A stretch of DNA of 64,000 bases, taken from Alkalihalobacillus sp. LMS39 (GTDB lineage Bacteria > Bacillota > Bacilli > Bacillales > Bacillaceae_F). Position 1 is the stretch's first letter; each line of letters starts with the position of its first letter. The DNA is taken from contig NZ_CP093300.1 of the NCBI RefSeq assembly GCF_022812285.1, positions 4,402,001 to 4,466,000 of the forward strand. Direction: 5' to 3'. A program made the position numbers and the translations under genes. The notes beneath the pieces were generated by a model. It made no database searches. It worked only from the letters and a program-made list of their open reading frames with translations, and was not told the DNA's origin. This document shows positions 37,449 through 47,073 of this stretch, in pieces.

Positions 37449-37983
37449 CTCGCATCCCCTCCAATCGTTCTTTTAGAAGCTTTCTTCCACGGGCTAAATG
37501 ACTTTTTACAGTATTTTCGTTGGCTTGCAACAAAGAACTAATTTCTTTAATGCTATACTCAGCAAAATAATACAAACTAATCACTTCACGATACCGATAA
37601 TCTAACGCTAAAATATGGCGTGCTAACTCTTCATTTGCTTCTACCGATAATACAACTGTTTCGACATCCTCACTCGCAGCCCATTGCACTTCATCCTCAG
37701 CTTTTGATTTCAAAAAGATATGGCGGAAACTCCAACGGTTTTGACGCTTGCGACACAAATTCATCGTAATTGATATTAACCAGTTTTTTAGCTTTTGGGC
37801 GTCTTGTAAGCTATCTATTTTTGTATACGCGGTTATAAATAAATCTTGGATTACGTCATCTGCCTCATATCGATCTTTTAAAAGCATATAAGCAAGTCGA
37901 TAACATTCATTGCTATAGATGGCCATCAACTCTCGCAATGCCGCTTCTTCTTTCTGTATTAAGCGCTGAACCAATTCCTCCAT
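37438..37983 (-). CDS. ECF-type RNA polymerase sigma factor
   Basis: This is a 181-residue group 4 sigma factor. Region 2 includes RLAYMLLKDRYEADDVIQDLF and the following ITAYTKIDSL. Region 4 includes YREVISLYYFAEYSIKEISS and NENTVKSHLARGRKLL. I place the start at the ATG 37983 (MEELVQRLIQ), preceded by GGGAG, as in typical family members. The frame is open to 38070, but the extra 29 residues would reach into the intergenic repeat region. The next two genes are a probable anti-sigma protein and a large membrane TPR protein. It is not clearly SigW, SigX or SigM by sequence. Confidence 0.87.
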   Translation of the reverse strand: MEELVQRLIQKEEAALRELMAIYSNECYRLAYMLLKDRYEADDVIQDLFITAYTKIDSLQDAQKLKNWLISITMNLCRKRQNRWSFRHIFLKSKAEDEVQWAASEDVETVVLSVEANEELARHILALDYRYREVISLYYFAEYSIKEISSLLQANENTVKSHLARGRKLLKERLEGMRDEQ

Positions 37984-38061
37984 ACTCACACTCCCATCTT
38001 GTGCCCTATATAAGAGACCTTGCTCACCTAAGATAGGTTGCAAAGTATTTAAAAAAAATGT

Positions 38062-38246
38062 ATCGGACATCTATTCCGCTATTTTCAAAAAATGTCCACT
38101 TTTCTGGATCCGTTCGGACATCTATTCCGCTATTTGACGATTTTCTCAGTATATACCTCTTATTTTACAAGAATAGCGGAACAGATGTCCGCAACAAATC
38201 CAAACCCTCGAAAAATCAACACATTAACGGAACCCATGTCCAATAG
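38062..38246. repeat. 185-bp four-unit palindromic repeat, copy C
   Basis: Forward units at about 38062 and 38113, inverted units at about 38172 and 38222. It lies between the ECF sigma gene start and the prfB end; the spacing equals that of copies B and D. Confidence 0.85.
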
Positions 38247-38273
38247 CACGCCAAACCACGCCACACAACATAC

Positions 38274-38317
38274 AAAAAAGAAGCGACATCCTCTACTAAA
38301 GAATGTCGCTTCTTTTT
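38274..38317 (-). terminator. Terminator after prfB
   Basis: AAAAAGAAGCGACAT pairs perfectly with ATGTCGCTTCTTTTT around a 13-base loop. The stem reaches into the prfB stop codon region. Confidence 0.85.
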
Positions 38318-39417
38318 ATTTCATCATCGAACGAAGATACGCATCAATGAACGGGTCTAAATCGCCATCCATAACGCCGTTTGTGTTTCCAATTTCATAG
38401 TTAGTTCGGTGGTCTTTCACCATACTATACGGATGGAACACATAAGAACGAATTTGGCTTCCCCAGCCAATTTCTTTTTGTTCGCCGCGAATTTCAGCTA
38501 GTTCAGCTTGTTGTGCTTCAATTCGTTGCTGATATAACTTTGCCATTAACATTTTCATTGCTTGTTCGCGGTTTTTAATTTGGGAACGTTCACTTTGACA
38601 TGTAACAACTGTATTTGTTGGAACATGGGTAATACGCACCGCTGAATCAGTCGTATTAATATGCTGACCACCCGCTCCACTTGCACGATACGTATCAATT
38701 TTTAATTCATCTGGTGTAACATCGATTTCCACATCGTCATCGAGCTCTGGCATCACTTCACAAGAGACAAACGATGTATGTCGCCGACCTGAAGAGTCGA
38801 ACGGAGAAATGCGCACTAACCGATGCACGCCTTTTTCCGCTTTTAAATAACCATAGGCATTATGCCCTTTAATGAGCAATGTCACACTTTTAACCCCAGC
38901 TTCATCGCCAGGTAAATAATCGAGTGTTTCCACTTTATACCCTTTTTGCTCTGCCCACCGTGTATACATGCGCAACAACATCGATGCCCAGTCTTGTGAC
39001 TCTGTTCCACCTGCACCTGGGTGTAATTCTAATATCGCATTATTTTTATCATAAGGTTCACTTAACAACATTTGTAATTCATATTCGTTTAACTCTTTTC
39101 CAAGCTGTTTTACACCTGCTTCAAGTTCAGCGAATAAACTTTCATCGTCTTCTTCTTTGACGAGTTCATATGTCACTTCGATATCGTCATATGTTTCTTG
39201 CATCTCTTTATACGTATTGACCATCTCTTTTAGTCCGTTTGTTTCATTGATGACTTTTTGCGCTTCATCTTGGTCATTCCAAAAATCGGGGTCACTCATT
39301 TTTTCTTCAAGCTCAGCAATTCGTTCCTCTTTGTTTTCTAAGTCAAAGAGACCCCCTAAAGTCCGCTAATCGCTTAGCCATCATTGTTAACTCTTGCTTA
39401 ATTACTACTAAATCCAT
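38316..39417 (-). CDS. prfB: Peptide chain release factor 2, with programmed +1 frameshift
   Basis: RF2 releases peptides at UGA and UAA. Translation starts at ATG 39417 ([20 protein letters not shown]). It reaches CTT TGA C at 39348-39342, with the internal Shine-Dalgarno AGGGGG just before it, the classic autoregulatory RF2 frameshift. Skipping T39345 continues as [20 protein letters not shown] to 38316, giving 366 residues, the family length. The release domain has [20 protein letters not shown] (GGQ loop); the SPFDSSGRR block supports type 2. It follows secA by about 85 bases as in B. subtilis. Confidence 0.97.
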
Positions 39418-39461
39418 ATTGTCACCTCAACGTTTATTTCCACACAGTATTTAGCGGATAA

Positions 39462-39490
39462 ACAGGCAGACGGTATCCCCATCTGCCTTT
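39462..39490 (-). terminator. Weak hairpin after secA
   Basis: The GGCAGA / TCTGCC stem with further pairing inside lies just past the secA stop. The T tract is poor (TGTTTAT on the minus strand), so readthrough into prfB is likely. Confidence 0.5.
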
Positions 39491-39502
39491 GTTCATTTAT
39501 CC

Positions 39503-42019
39503 TTATTGTCCACAACATTGCTTATATTTCTTCCCGCTTCCACAAGGACAAGGGTCGTTACGTCCCGCTGTTGCTTGAACGCGAATTGGTTGACGTTTCT
39601 TTTTCGGTTGACCTGCAGATGGACTTTGATGAACTGCTTTGCCTTCTGCTACCTCTTTACGCTCTAGGTTTTGCTCGACTTGAGCTTTCATAATGTACAT
39701 CGACACTTCATCTTCAATTGATTCAATCATCGATTCAAACATTTCAAAGCCTTCAAACTTATATTCACGTAACGGGTCATTTTGTCCATACGCACGTAAA
39801 TGAATTCCTTGACGCAATTGGTCCATTTGGTCAATATGATTCATCCACTTACGGTCAACGGTACGAAGCATAATAACTTTTTCAAACTCACGCATATGCT
39901 CAGGCGTAAATTGCTCTTCTTTGTTATTATAGTGCTCTTGTACTTTTTCAAAAATAACGTCAATCATTTCTTCTGGGTCAAGACCTTTTAATTCTTTCTC
40001 CGTTAACTCATCTTCATTTAACAATGTTGATTTTAAATGAGTCACTAATCCTGCAATATCCCAATCCTCAGGCACTTCTGCTTGTGGTGTATGCAAATGA
40101 ACATGACGAGTGATAGACGATTTAATCATTGCTTCAACAATCGTGCGTAAGTTTTCAGATGCAAGTACTTCCTCACGTTGTTTATAAATGATTTCACGTT
40201 GCTCTCTCATGACATCATCATATTGAAGGATTTGCTTACGTGCATCAAAGTTGTTTCCTTCCACACGTTTTTGCGCAGTTTCAACCGCACGCGACACTAG
40301 CTTACTTTCAATGGGTTGGTCTTCTTCCATGCCAAGTCGTTCCATCATCGCTCTCATATTATCCGAACCGAAACGACGCATTAATTCATCTTCCATCGAT
40401 AAATAAAATTGCGATGAACCTGGGTCCCCTTGACGACCAGAACGACCACGTAACTGATTATCAATACGACGACTTTCATGACGCTCTGTACCTAGGACAT
40501 GTAACCCACCAAGCTCAATGACACCTTCACCTAGTTTAATATCGGTACCACGACCAGCCATATTTGTTGCAATCGTTACAGAACCACGATAACCGGCTTT
40601 TTCAATAATTTCGGCTTCACGCTCATGGTTTTTCGCATTTAAGACATGGTGAGGTACTTTGCGTTTTTTCAACAACTCAGAAACAAGTTCAGACGTTTCT
40701 ACACTCACTGTACCGACTAAAACTGGTTGACCTTTTTTATACAACTCTTCAATTTCATTGACAACCGCATTAAACTTCGCCTTCATCGTTTTAAAAATTA
40801 AATCGGGACGGTCATCACGAGCAATCGGTTTATTTGTCGGAACCGACATAACATCCATTCCATAAATGTTGCGGAATTCTTCTTCCTCTGTTTTCGCTGT
40901 CCCTGTCATCCCCGCAATTTTTTGGTACATACGGAAATAGTTTTGGAACGTAATCGAAGCAAGTGTCATGCTTTCACGTTGAATTTGCATTCCTTCCTTC
41001 GCTTCAATTGCTTGGTGGAGGCCATCACTATAGCGACGACCTTTCATTAAACGCCCTGTAAACTGGTCGACGATAACAATTTCACCGTCTTCCACAACAT
41101 AATCCGCATCACGATGCATGGCTACATGAGCTTTTAGGGCTTGAGAAATATGGTGATTTAATGACACATATTTTTGGTCATATAAATTATCAATATTAAA
41201 ACCACGTTCCGCTTTATTAACCCCTTCTTCGGTTAATTGAACGTTCTTTGTTTTCTCATCGTACGTGTAATCTTCTTCTTTTTTCAACATACGAACAAAC
41301 GCATTTGCCTGTTGGTATAATTGTGTCGAACGTTCTACAGAACCAGAGATAATTAATGGTGTTCTCGCTTCATCAATTAAAATCGAGTCAACCTCATCAA
41401 TAACAGCGAAATGCAATGAACGTTGTACCATTTGATGCTTGTACAACACCATGTTGTCACGCAAATAGTCAAATCCGAACTCATTATTTGTTCCGTACGT
41501 AATATCCGCACTATATGCTTCTTTCTTTTCTTCTTTAGAAAGCTCATTTAAGTTCAAACCAACCGTTAACCCAAGAAACTTATAAAGCTCCCCCATAATT
41601 TCGCAGTCACGGCGAGCAAGATATTCATTGACTGTAACGACGTGAACGCCTTTTCCTGTTAATGCGTTTAAATACACAGGCATTGTCGCAACGAGGGTTT
41701 TCCCTTCCCCTGTTTTCATCTCGGCGATATTTCCATGATGCAGAACAATCGCTCCAAGAATTTGCACAGGGTATGGTGTCATTTTTAACACACGAGTAGA
41801 GCCTTCACGAACAACCGCAAATGCTTCTGGTAATATTTTATCGAGTTTTTCACCATTGGCGATACGCTCTTTAAACTCCGCTGTTTTTTGACGAAGTCCA
41901 TCATCCGATAGCTTCTTCATGTCATCAGCGTATGACTCAACTTGTTCAACTATTTTTTGATATTTCTTTAATTGCTTTTGACTCGGATCCCCAATTACTT
42001 TTTTTAATAATCCAATCAT
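39503..42019 (-). CDS. secA: Preprotein translocase ATPase SecA
   Basis: SecA drives export of preproteins through SecYEG. The 838-residue protein has nucleotide-binding domain 1 with Walker [12 protein letters not shown] and DEAD-type [14 protein letters not shown], and a preprotein cross-linking domain. The second ATPase domain contains [17 protein letters not shown] and [11 protein letters not shown]. The C-terminal SEC-C zinc motif is [13 protein letters not shown]. It is full length. In most Bacillaceae hpf lies directly upstream of secA; here the 10-kb receptor island intervenes. Confidence 0.97.
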   Translation of the reverse strand: MIGLLKKVIGDPSQKQLKKYQKIVEQVESYADDMKKLSDDGLRQKTAEFKERIANGEKLDKILPEAFAVVREGSTRVLKMTPYPVQILGAIVLHHGNIAEMKTGEGKTLVATMPVYLNALTGKGVHVVTVNEYLARRDCEIMGELYKFLGLTVGLNLNELSKEEKKEAYSADITYGTNNEFGFDYLRDNMVLYKHQMVQRSLHFAVIDEVDSILIDEARTPLIISGSVERSTQLYQQANAFVRMLKKEEDYTYDEKTKNVQLTEEGVNKAERGFNIDNLYDQKYVSLNHHISQALKAHVAMHRDADYVVEDGEIVIVDQFTGRLMKGRRYSDGLHQAIEAKEGMQIQRESMTLASITFQNYFRMYQKIAGMTGTAKTEEEEFRNIYGMDVMSVPTNKPIARDDRPDLIFKTMKAKFNAVVNEIEELYKKGQPVLVGTVSVETSELVSELLKKRKVPHHVLNAKNHEREAEIIEKAGYRGSVTIATNMAGRGTDIKLGEGVIELGGLHVLGTERHESRRIDNQLRGRSGRQGDPGSSQFYLSMEDELMRRFGSDNMRAMMERLGMEEDQPIESKLVSRAVETAQKRVEGNNFDARKQILQYDDVMREQREIIYKQREEVLASENLRTIVEAMIKSSITRHVHLHTPQAEVPEDWDIAGLVTHLKSTLLNEDELTEKELKGLDPEEMIDVIFEKVQEHYNNKEEQFTPEHMREFEKVIMLRTVDRKWMNHIDQMDQLRQGIHLRAYGQNDPLREYKFEGFEMFESMIESIEDEVSMYIMKAQVEQNLERKEVAEGKAVHQSPSAGQPKKKRQPIRVQATAGRNDPCPCGSGKKYKQCCGQ

Positions 42020-42304
42020 GCAGCCCTCGTCCTCTCTATTTTTACATTCATCGAAAACTTAGCTTAACCTTTCAACCGGTTTACATTGAACGCACCATAG
42101 TTCCCGTCAGAAACTTTACCCCTAATTTTAACAGTTTGAGCGCTCTGTTACAAGAAGCGGAATTCATAGTCCATAATAATTGAAAATCAAACAAACTTTC
42201 TCACAATTCAGGTATTTTTTAGGAGAATATATCCTCCTTTTTTCGATAGTTTATGATAAAATAAAGCCAATTCATTCATTATCCTACAAAAGGAGTTGAG
42301 TTTT

Positions 42305-43456
42305 GTGTCAAATATACGTAGTTTATTGTCACAAGAGCTTCAAACCGATCCATCCTTACTATTAAAAATTTCGGAAATTTCAGGTTTTAAAGAAGAAGAA
42401 ATCAATTCCTTCCTAACGAATGAAACTGTCTTTTTAGACTTTGGAAAACTATTAGACGTCATAGATTCGTTCTTCCCAGAACAAGCAAACGACCTCATTG
42501 AACATTACATAAAATCATTAAATATAAATCACCCCACAGCCCAACAAGTTTTGGAATATGTTTTTATTAACCGATTAGATTATAGTTTCCCATTTCTGTA
42601 TCGAATGATGGGTGCTAGTAATGAGGAAAATCAAAACTTTGCCTCTATTTACAAATTCCATTATGAAAATTACGCAAAACCATTTAAATATGATTTTCGT
42701 GAAACAAAAAGCTCTCCGACGTTGCATGCATTTAAAACAATTATGGAGGCCTATACGTTATACAAACAAGTTGATGTTCCTACACTTATTCGAAAAAAAG
42801 AATATGTAGAATATACAATTAACAATTTTGTAAAAGATGAATTCATTCGAAATTATTATCTTCTCCACCATTACCGCGTGTTAATGGGCATTATGCTTGA
42901 CCAAAACGAAATTGAAGAATGCCGTAGAATGGCCAATGAAATTCTCCAGTTACGAAAAAGAGTCAGTTTGAATTTCGCAAATAATGCTTATCACTGCCTT
43001 GGAATTTCATATTTATTCGAGGATTATGACAAAGGCATTTATTATTTAAAGAAAACAAGAGATTTATATCGAAAGATGCCACAATTCCCAGATAGTGATA
43101 TTCATAGTTCGATTAACCTTCATCAAATGTTATGGAACCGTGAACCAGAAGAATTACGGCCAAATAGTAACGTAATTGGAGATAAGCACGATATTGTCTT
43201 TTATTTTGTTCACAAACATGATTTCGAATCAGCAAAAGAGATTTTATTTAACATAGATGAATCAAAAATATCGCAACGGGATAGCGCTTTTCACTTTTAT
43301 CTTAAAGGTATACTAGAAGATGATTCTGACCATCTCTACAAATCAATTATGTTATTTAAACAAATCGGTAATAAATTTTATATTCAATTACCGATTAATG
43401 AATTAAAGAAAAAAGGGATGAACCCGATTTTACTAGACACTCTTTTAATTAATTAG
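42305..43456 (+). CDS. AimR-like peptide receptor/regulator, array copy 1
   Basis: This 383-residue, all-helical cytoplasmic protein has an N-terminal HTH-like region (LLLKISEISGFKEEEINSFL). TPR-like repeats follow, with ECRRMANEILQL, SSINLHQMLWNREPEELRP, and the C-terminal pattern KSIMLFKQIGNKFYIQLPIN. Length, helix order and this C-terminus correspond to phage AimR arbitrium receptors as I recall them. AimR binds DNA and is released by a short exported peptide. The GTG at 42305 is nine bases after AAGGAG; the in-frame TTG at 42296 overlaps that site. First of five intact tandem copies. Confidence 0.78.
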   Translation: MSNIRSLLSQELQTDPSLLLKISEISGFKEEEINSFLTNETVFLDFGKLLDVIDSFFPEQANDLIEHYIKSLNINHPTAQQVLEYVFINRLDYSFPFLYRMMGASNEENQNFASIYKFHYENYAKPFKYDFRETKSSPTLHAFKTIMEAYTLYKQVDVPTLIRKKEYVEYTINNFVKDEFIRNYYLLHHYRVLMGIMLDQNEIEECRRMANEILQLRKRVSLNFANNAYHCLGISYLFEDYDKGIYYLKKTRDLYRKMPQFPDSDIHSSINLHQMLWNREPEELRPNSNVIGDKHDIVFYFVHKHDFESAKEILFNIDESKISQRDSAFHFYLKGILEDDSDHLYKSIMLFKQIGNKFYIQLPINELKKKGMNPILLDTLLIN

Positions 43457-43492
43457 TATTGTCTTATTTCACATAATAAGGAGTTGAGTAAT

Positions 43493-44647
43493 GTGCCAAA
43501 TATACGTGATTTGTTGTCCAAACAGCTTCAAGCAAATCCTTCTTTGCATTTGAAAATATCGGAAATATCCGGACTCACGAAAGAAGAACTAGATAACTTT
43601 ACGATGGATAAAACTATATTTTTAGACTTTGGAAAAATACTTGCCATTGTTAATTATGTTTGTCCTGAAGTTTCGTCTGAAGTTATTAAACAATATATCG
43701 AAACCTTAGACGTGAATCATCCCACTGCTCAACAAGTACTGGAGTATGTGTTCATTAATCGGTTCGATTATAGTTATTCATTTTTAAAGCGCATGATAAG
43801 AGCTTTAAATGAAGAGAACAAGTATTTTGCAACTGTGTACGAACAACACTATAAAGATTTAGGGCAACTGTTTCAATATGACATAAAGGAGGTTGCTAAC
43901 TCACCAACACTTCACGCATTTAAGACGATTATGGAATTATATTCTTTGTTTCGACATGACCAAATCCCAACAATTATTAGAAAAAAAGATTATGTAGAAT
44001 ATACGATTAATCATTTTGTCCAAGATGAATTCATCCGAAACTACTATTTATTACATCACTATCGAATTCTAATGGCCATTCTACTTGATCAAAATGAAAT
44101 AAATGAATGTAGAAGAATGGCAAATGAAATATTACATTTAAAAGACCGAGTCGGCCCAAACTTTTCAATAAATGCAAATCATGTATTAGGCATTTCATTC
44201 TTATTTGAGGACTATGATAAAGGTCTAGAGTACTTATATGAAACAAAAGAATTATATAGAAAGCGACCATCTAATGGTCACGATGGTGATATCCACAGTT
44301 CGATTAACCTACATCAAATAATGTGGAATCGTGAACCAGAAGACTTACGTCCGTCTAGTAAAAAACCATCAGATATACATGATATCGCACATTACTATAT
44401 ATCAAAAAACGAATTTGTTTTAGCTAATGAGATCCTGTCTAACATAAAAGAATCGGAATTATCGCAACGCGATAGTGCCTTTCACTTTTATTATAAAGGT
44501 ATACTAGAAGATGATTCTGACCATCTCTACAAATCGATAATGTTATTTAAACAAATCGGAAATAAGTTTTATATTCAATTACCGATTAATGAATTAAAGA
44601 AAAAAGGGATGAACCCGATTTTACTAGACACTCTTTTAATTAATTAG
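43493..44647 (+). CDS. AimR-like peptide receptor/regulator, array copy 2
   Basis: This 384-residue paralogue of copy 1 has the same blocks: LDVNHPTAQQVLEYVFINRF, YVEYTINHFVQDEFIRNYYL, ECRRMANEILHL and HQIMWNREPEDLRPSS. Its last 49 residues are identical in amino acids to copy 1. The start is GTG, 36 bases after the copy 1 stop, behind AAGGAG. The intergenic spacer is too short for a peptide gene. The near-identical 3' end and spacer shared with copy 1 indicate recent duplication or gene conversion. A peptide-receptor function is inferred from family. Confidence 0.78.
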   Translation: MPNIRDLLSKQLQANPSLHLKISEISGLTKEELDNFTMDKTIFLDFGKILAIVNYVCPEVSSEVIKQYIETLDVNHPTAQQVLEYVFINRFDYSYSFLKRMIRALNEENKYFATVYEQHYKDLGQLFQYDIKEVANSPTLHAFKTIMELYSLFRHDQIPTIIRKKDYVEYTINHFVQDEFIRNYYLLHHYRILMAILLDQNEINECRRMANEILHLKDRVGPNFSINANHVLGISFLFEDYDKGLEYLYETKELYRKRPSNGHDGDIHSSINLHQIMWNREPEDLRPSSKKPSDIHDIAHYYISKNEFVLANEILSNIKESELSQRDSAFHFYYKGILEDDSDHLYKSIMLFKQIGNKFYIQLPINELKKKGMNPILLDTLLIN

Positions 44648-44683
44648 TATTGTCTTATTTCACATAATAAGGAGTTGAGTAAT

Positions 44684-45838
44684 GTGGCAAATATTCGTAA
44701 ACTGTTGTCCGAGCAGCTTCAAGCAAATTCTTTTTTGTATTTAAAAATATCGGAAGTATCCGGTCTCAGCAAAGAAAGACTTGACGCCTTTCTTTTCGAT
44801 AAAACTATATTTTTAGACTTCGGGAAATTACTAGATATTGTGAACGCTGTTTGTCCTGAAAATTCGGCTGATATCATCAAGCACTATATTGAAACATTAG
44901 ATGTGAACCACCCGACTGCTCAACAAGCCTTAGAATACTTGTTTATTAATCGATTCGATTATCGTTATACATTTTTAAATCGTATGGTTCAAGCTAAGAA
45001 TGAAGAAAACAAATATTTTGCGACTGTATACAAGCAACACTATGATAATCCAAGTCAACTATTTCAATATGATTTACAGGAGATTGCTAACTCTCCTACA
45101 CTTCATGCCTTTAAATCCATTATGGAATTATATGCCTTGTATAGAAACGAAGAACTCACACCGATAATTCGAAAAAAAGAATATGTTGAATACACAATAA
45201 AAAACTTTGTAGAAGATGAATTTATACGAAAATATTATTTACTGCATTTTAATCGATTATTTATGGTGATTTCTTTATATAAATATGAAATTAGTGACTG
45301 TCGAGGAATGGCAAATGAAATATTACATTTAAATAATCAAGTTGACGGACTTATATTAGTAAGTACATATCATACTTTAGGGATGTCCTATTTGTTTGAG
45401 GATTATGATAAAGGCCTACTATATTTATATAAAGCAAAAGAAATGTATAGAAGAAGACAAGAAAACGGTCGAGACGGAGATATTCATAGTTCCATTAACC
45501 TCCACCAAATTATATGGAATAAAGAACCAGAAGATTTACGGTTTAACAGTAAGAAAAATGCGGATATTCATGATATTGTTCACTACTATATTATGAAAAA
45601 TGATTATGTAAAAGCTCGCCAAGTATTGTTAACCGTAAATGAAGCTGAGATCAGTCCAAGAGATAATGCTTTCCATTTTTTTTATAAAGGAATTCTTGAA
45701 GATAACACCGATCATTTCTACAAATCAATCATGCTTTTTAAACAAGTTGGCAACAAACTTCACCTTCAATTACCATTAAATGAACTCAGAAAAAGGGGAT
45801 TGAATCCACTATTACTTGATACGCTTTTAATAAATTGA
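44684..45838 (+). CDS. AimR-like peptide receptor/regulator, array copy 3
   Basis: This 384-residue paralogue has HTH-like LYLKISEVSGLSKERLDAFL and TPR-like body blocks YVEYTIKNFVEDEFIRKYYL and HQIIWNKEPEDLRFNS. In the usual ECRRMA block it reads DCRGMANEILHL, losing the second Arg that every other copy keeps, so ligand or DNA contacts could differ. The C-terminal block KSIMLFKQVGNKLHLQLPLN is closer to copy 4 than to copies 1-2. GTG start at 44684 behind AAGGAG. The upstream spacer is identical to that between copies 1 and 2. Confidence 0.77.
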   Translation: MANIRKLLSEQLQANSFLYLKISEVSGLSKERLDAFLFDKTIFLDFGKLLDIVNAVCPENSADIIKHYIETLDVNHPTAQQALEYLFINRFDYRYTFLNRMVQAKNEENKYFATVYKQHYDNPSQLFQYDLQEIANSPTLHAFKSIMELYALYRNEELTPIIRKKEYVEYTIKNFVEDEFIRKYYLLHFNRLFMVISLYKYEISDCRGMANEILHLNNQVDGLILVSTYHTLGMSYLFEDYDKGLLYLYKAKEMYRRRQENGRDGDIHSSINLHQIIWNKEPEDLRFNSKKNADIHDIVHYYIMKNDYVKARQVLLTVNEAEISPRDNAFHFFYKGILEDNTDHFYKSIMLFKQVGNKLHLQLPLNELRKRGLNPLLLDTLLIN

Positions 45839-45874
45839 ACGTTTTTCATTATTTACTGTAGGGAGTTGAATAAT

Positions 45875-47026
45875 TTGTCTAATTTACGTAACCTATTGTC
45901 CGAACAGCTTCAAGAAAACCCTTCTTTATATTTAAAAATATCGGAAATATCCAATCACACCAAAGAAGAACTAAACGACTTTATTTACGATAAAACTATA
46001 TTTTTAGACTTTGGGAAATTACTAGACATTATTAATGTTATTTCCCCTGAAAATTCAGCTGAAATTATTAAGCAATATATCGAAACAATAGATGTAAACC
46101 ACCCCACTGCTCAACAAGTACTGGAGTATGTTTTTATTAATCGGTTCGATTATTGTTATTCATTTTTAAATCGTATGCTTGAAGCTATGAATGAAGAAAA
46201 TAGGTATTTTGCGACTGTTTACAAGCTCCACTATAAAAATCTAAGCCAATGGTTTCAATATGATTTAAACGAAATTGCTAGTTCACCAACACTTCATGCT
46301 TTTAAAACGATTATTGAGTTGTATTCATTATATACACATGACCATATCCCAACAGCCCTTAGAAAAAAAGATTATGTTGAATATACGATTAACAACTTTG
46401 TTCAAGATGAATTTATTCGAAAGTATTATCTAGTTCATTATTATCGAGTACTCATGATTATATTATTAAACCAAGATGAAATTAGCGAATGTCGGAGAAT
46501 GGCGAATGAAATATTGCGTTTAAAAGACCGAGTCGGTTACAACTTCTTAAAAAATGCATATCATGTACTAGGCATGTCCTACTTATTTGAGGACTATGAT
46601 AAAGGGATTCACTATTTATATAAAACAAGAGAATTGTATAAAATTCATCCATTTTCTTATGATGGAGATCTCCATAGCTCGATTAACCTTCATCAGATAT
46701 TATGGGGAGAAGAACCTGAAGATTTACGATTTAATAGTGAAAAAAATTTAGATATCCACGATATCGTACACTACTATATTATGAAAAATGATTATGCAAA
46801 AGCCCGACAAACACTGTTAAAAGTTAATGAAGATGAAATTAAGGAAAGAGATAATGCTTTCCACTTTTTATATAAAGGAATTCTTGAAGATAACACAGAC
46901 CATTTCTATAAATCTATCATGCTTTTTAAACAAATTGGTGATAAACTGCACTGTCAATTGCCAATTAACGAACTTAAGAAAAGAGGATTGAACCCTCTAT
47001 TAATTGATACACTTTTAATAAATTAA
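45875..47026 (+). CDS. AimR-like peptide receptor/regulator, array copy 4
   Basis: This 383-residue paralogue has the N-terminal region LYLKISEISNHTKEELNDFI, the body blocks IDVNHPTAQQVLEYVFINRF and ECRRMANEILRL, and HQILWGEEPEDLRFNS. It ends LLIDTLLIN like copies 1-3. The start is a TTG at 45875 placed as in the other copies, eight or nine bases after AGGGAG. Most similar to copy 3 in its C-terminal half. It is co-directional with the other copies and separated from copy 5 by 47 bases, so a polycistronic transcript is likely. Confidence 0.77.
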   Translation: MSNLRNLLSEQLQENPSLYLKISEISNHTKEELNDFIYDKTIFLDFGKLLDIINVISPENSAEIIKQYIETIDVNHPTAQQVLEYVFINRFDYCYSFLNRMLEAMNEENRYFATVYKLHYKNLSQWFQYDLNEIASSPTLHAFKTIIELYSLYTHDHIPTALRKKDYVEYTINNFVQDEFIRKYYLVHYYRVLMIILLNQDEISECRRMANEILRLKDRVGYNFLKNAYHVLGMSYLFEDYDKGIHYLYKTRELYKIHPFSYDGDLHSSINLHQILWGEEPEDLRFNSEKNLDIHDIVHYYIMKNDYAKARQTLLKVNEDEIKERDNAFHFLYKGILEDNTDHFYKSIMLFKQIGDKLHCQLPINELKKRGLNPLLIDTLLIN

Positions 47027-47073
47027 AACAACTGTTCATTTTACTATGCGCACCATTATATGGAGGGATTTTA

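Noticed and set aside
42296-42304. TTG start for receptor copy 1 (and the equivalent TTG in copies 2-4)
   Set aside because: The codon overlaps the AAGGAG site itself; the next GTG/TTG nine bases on has normal spacing and aligns with the ATG starts of copies 5 and 6.
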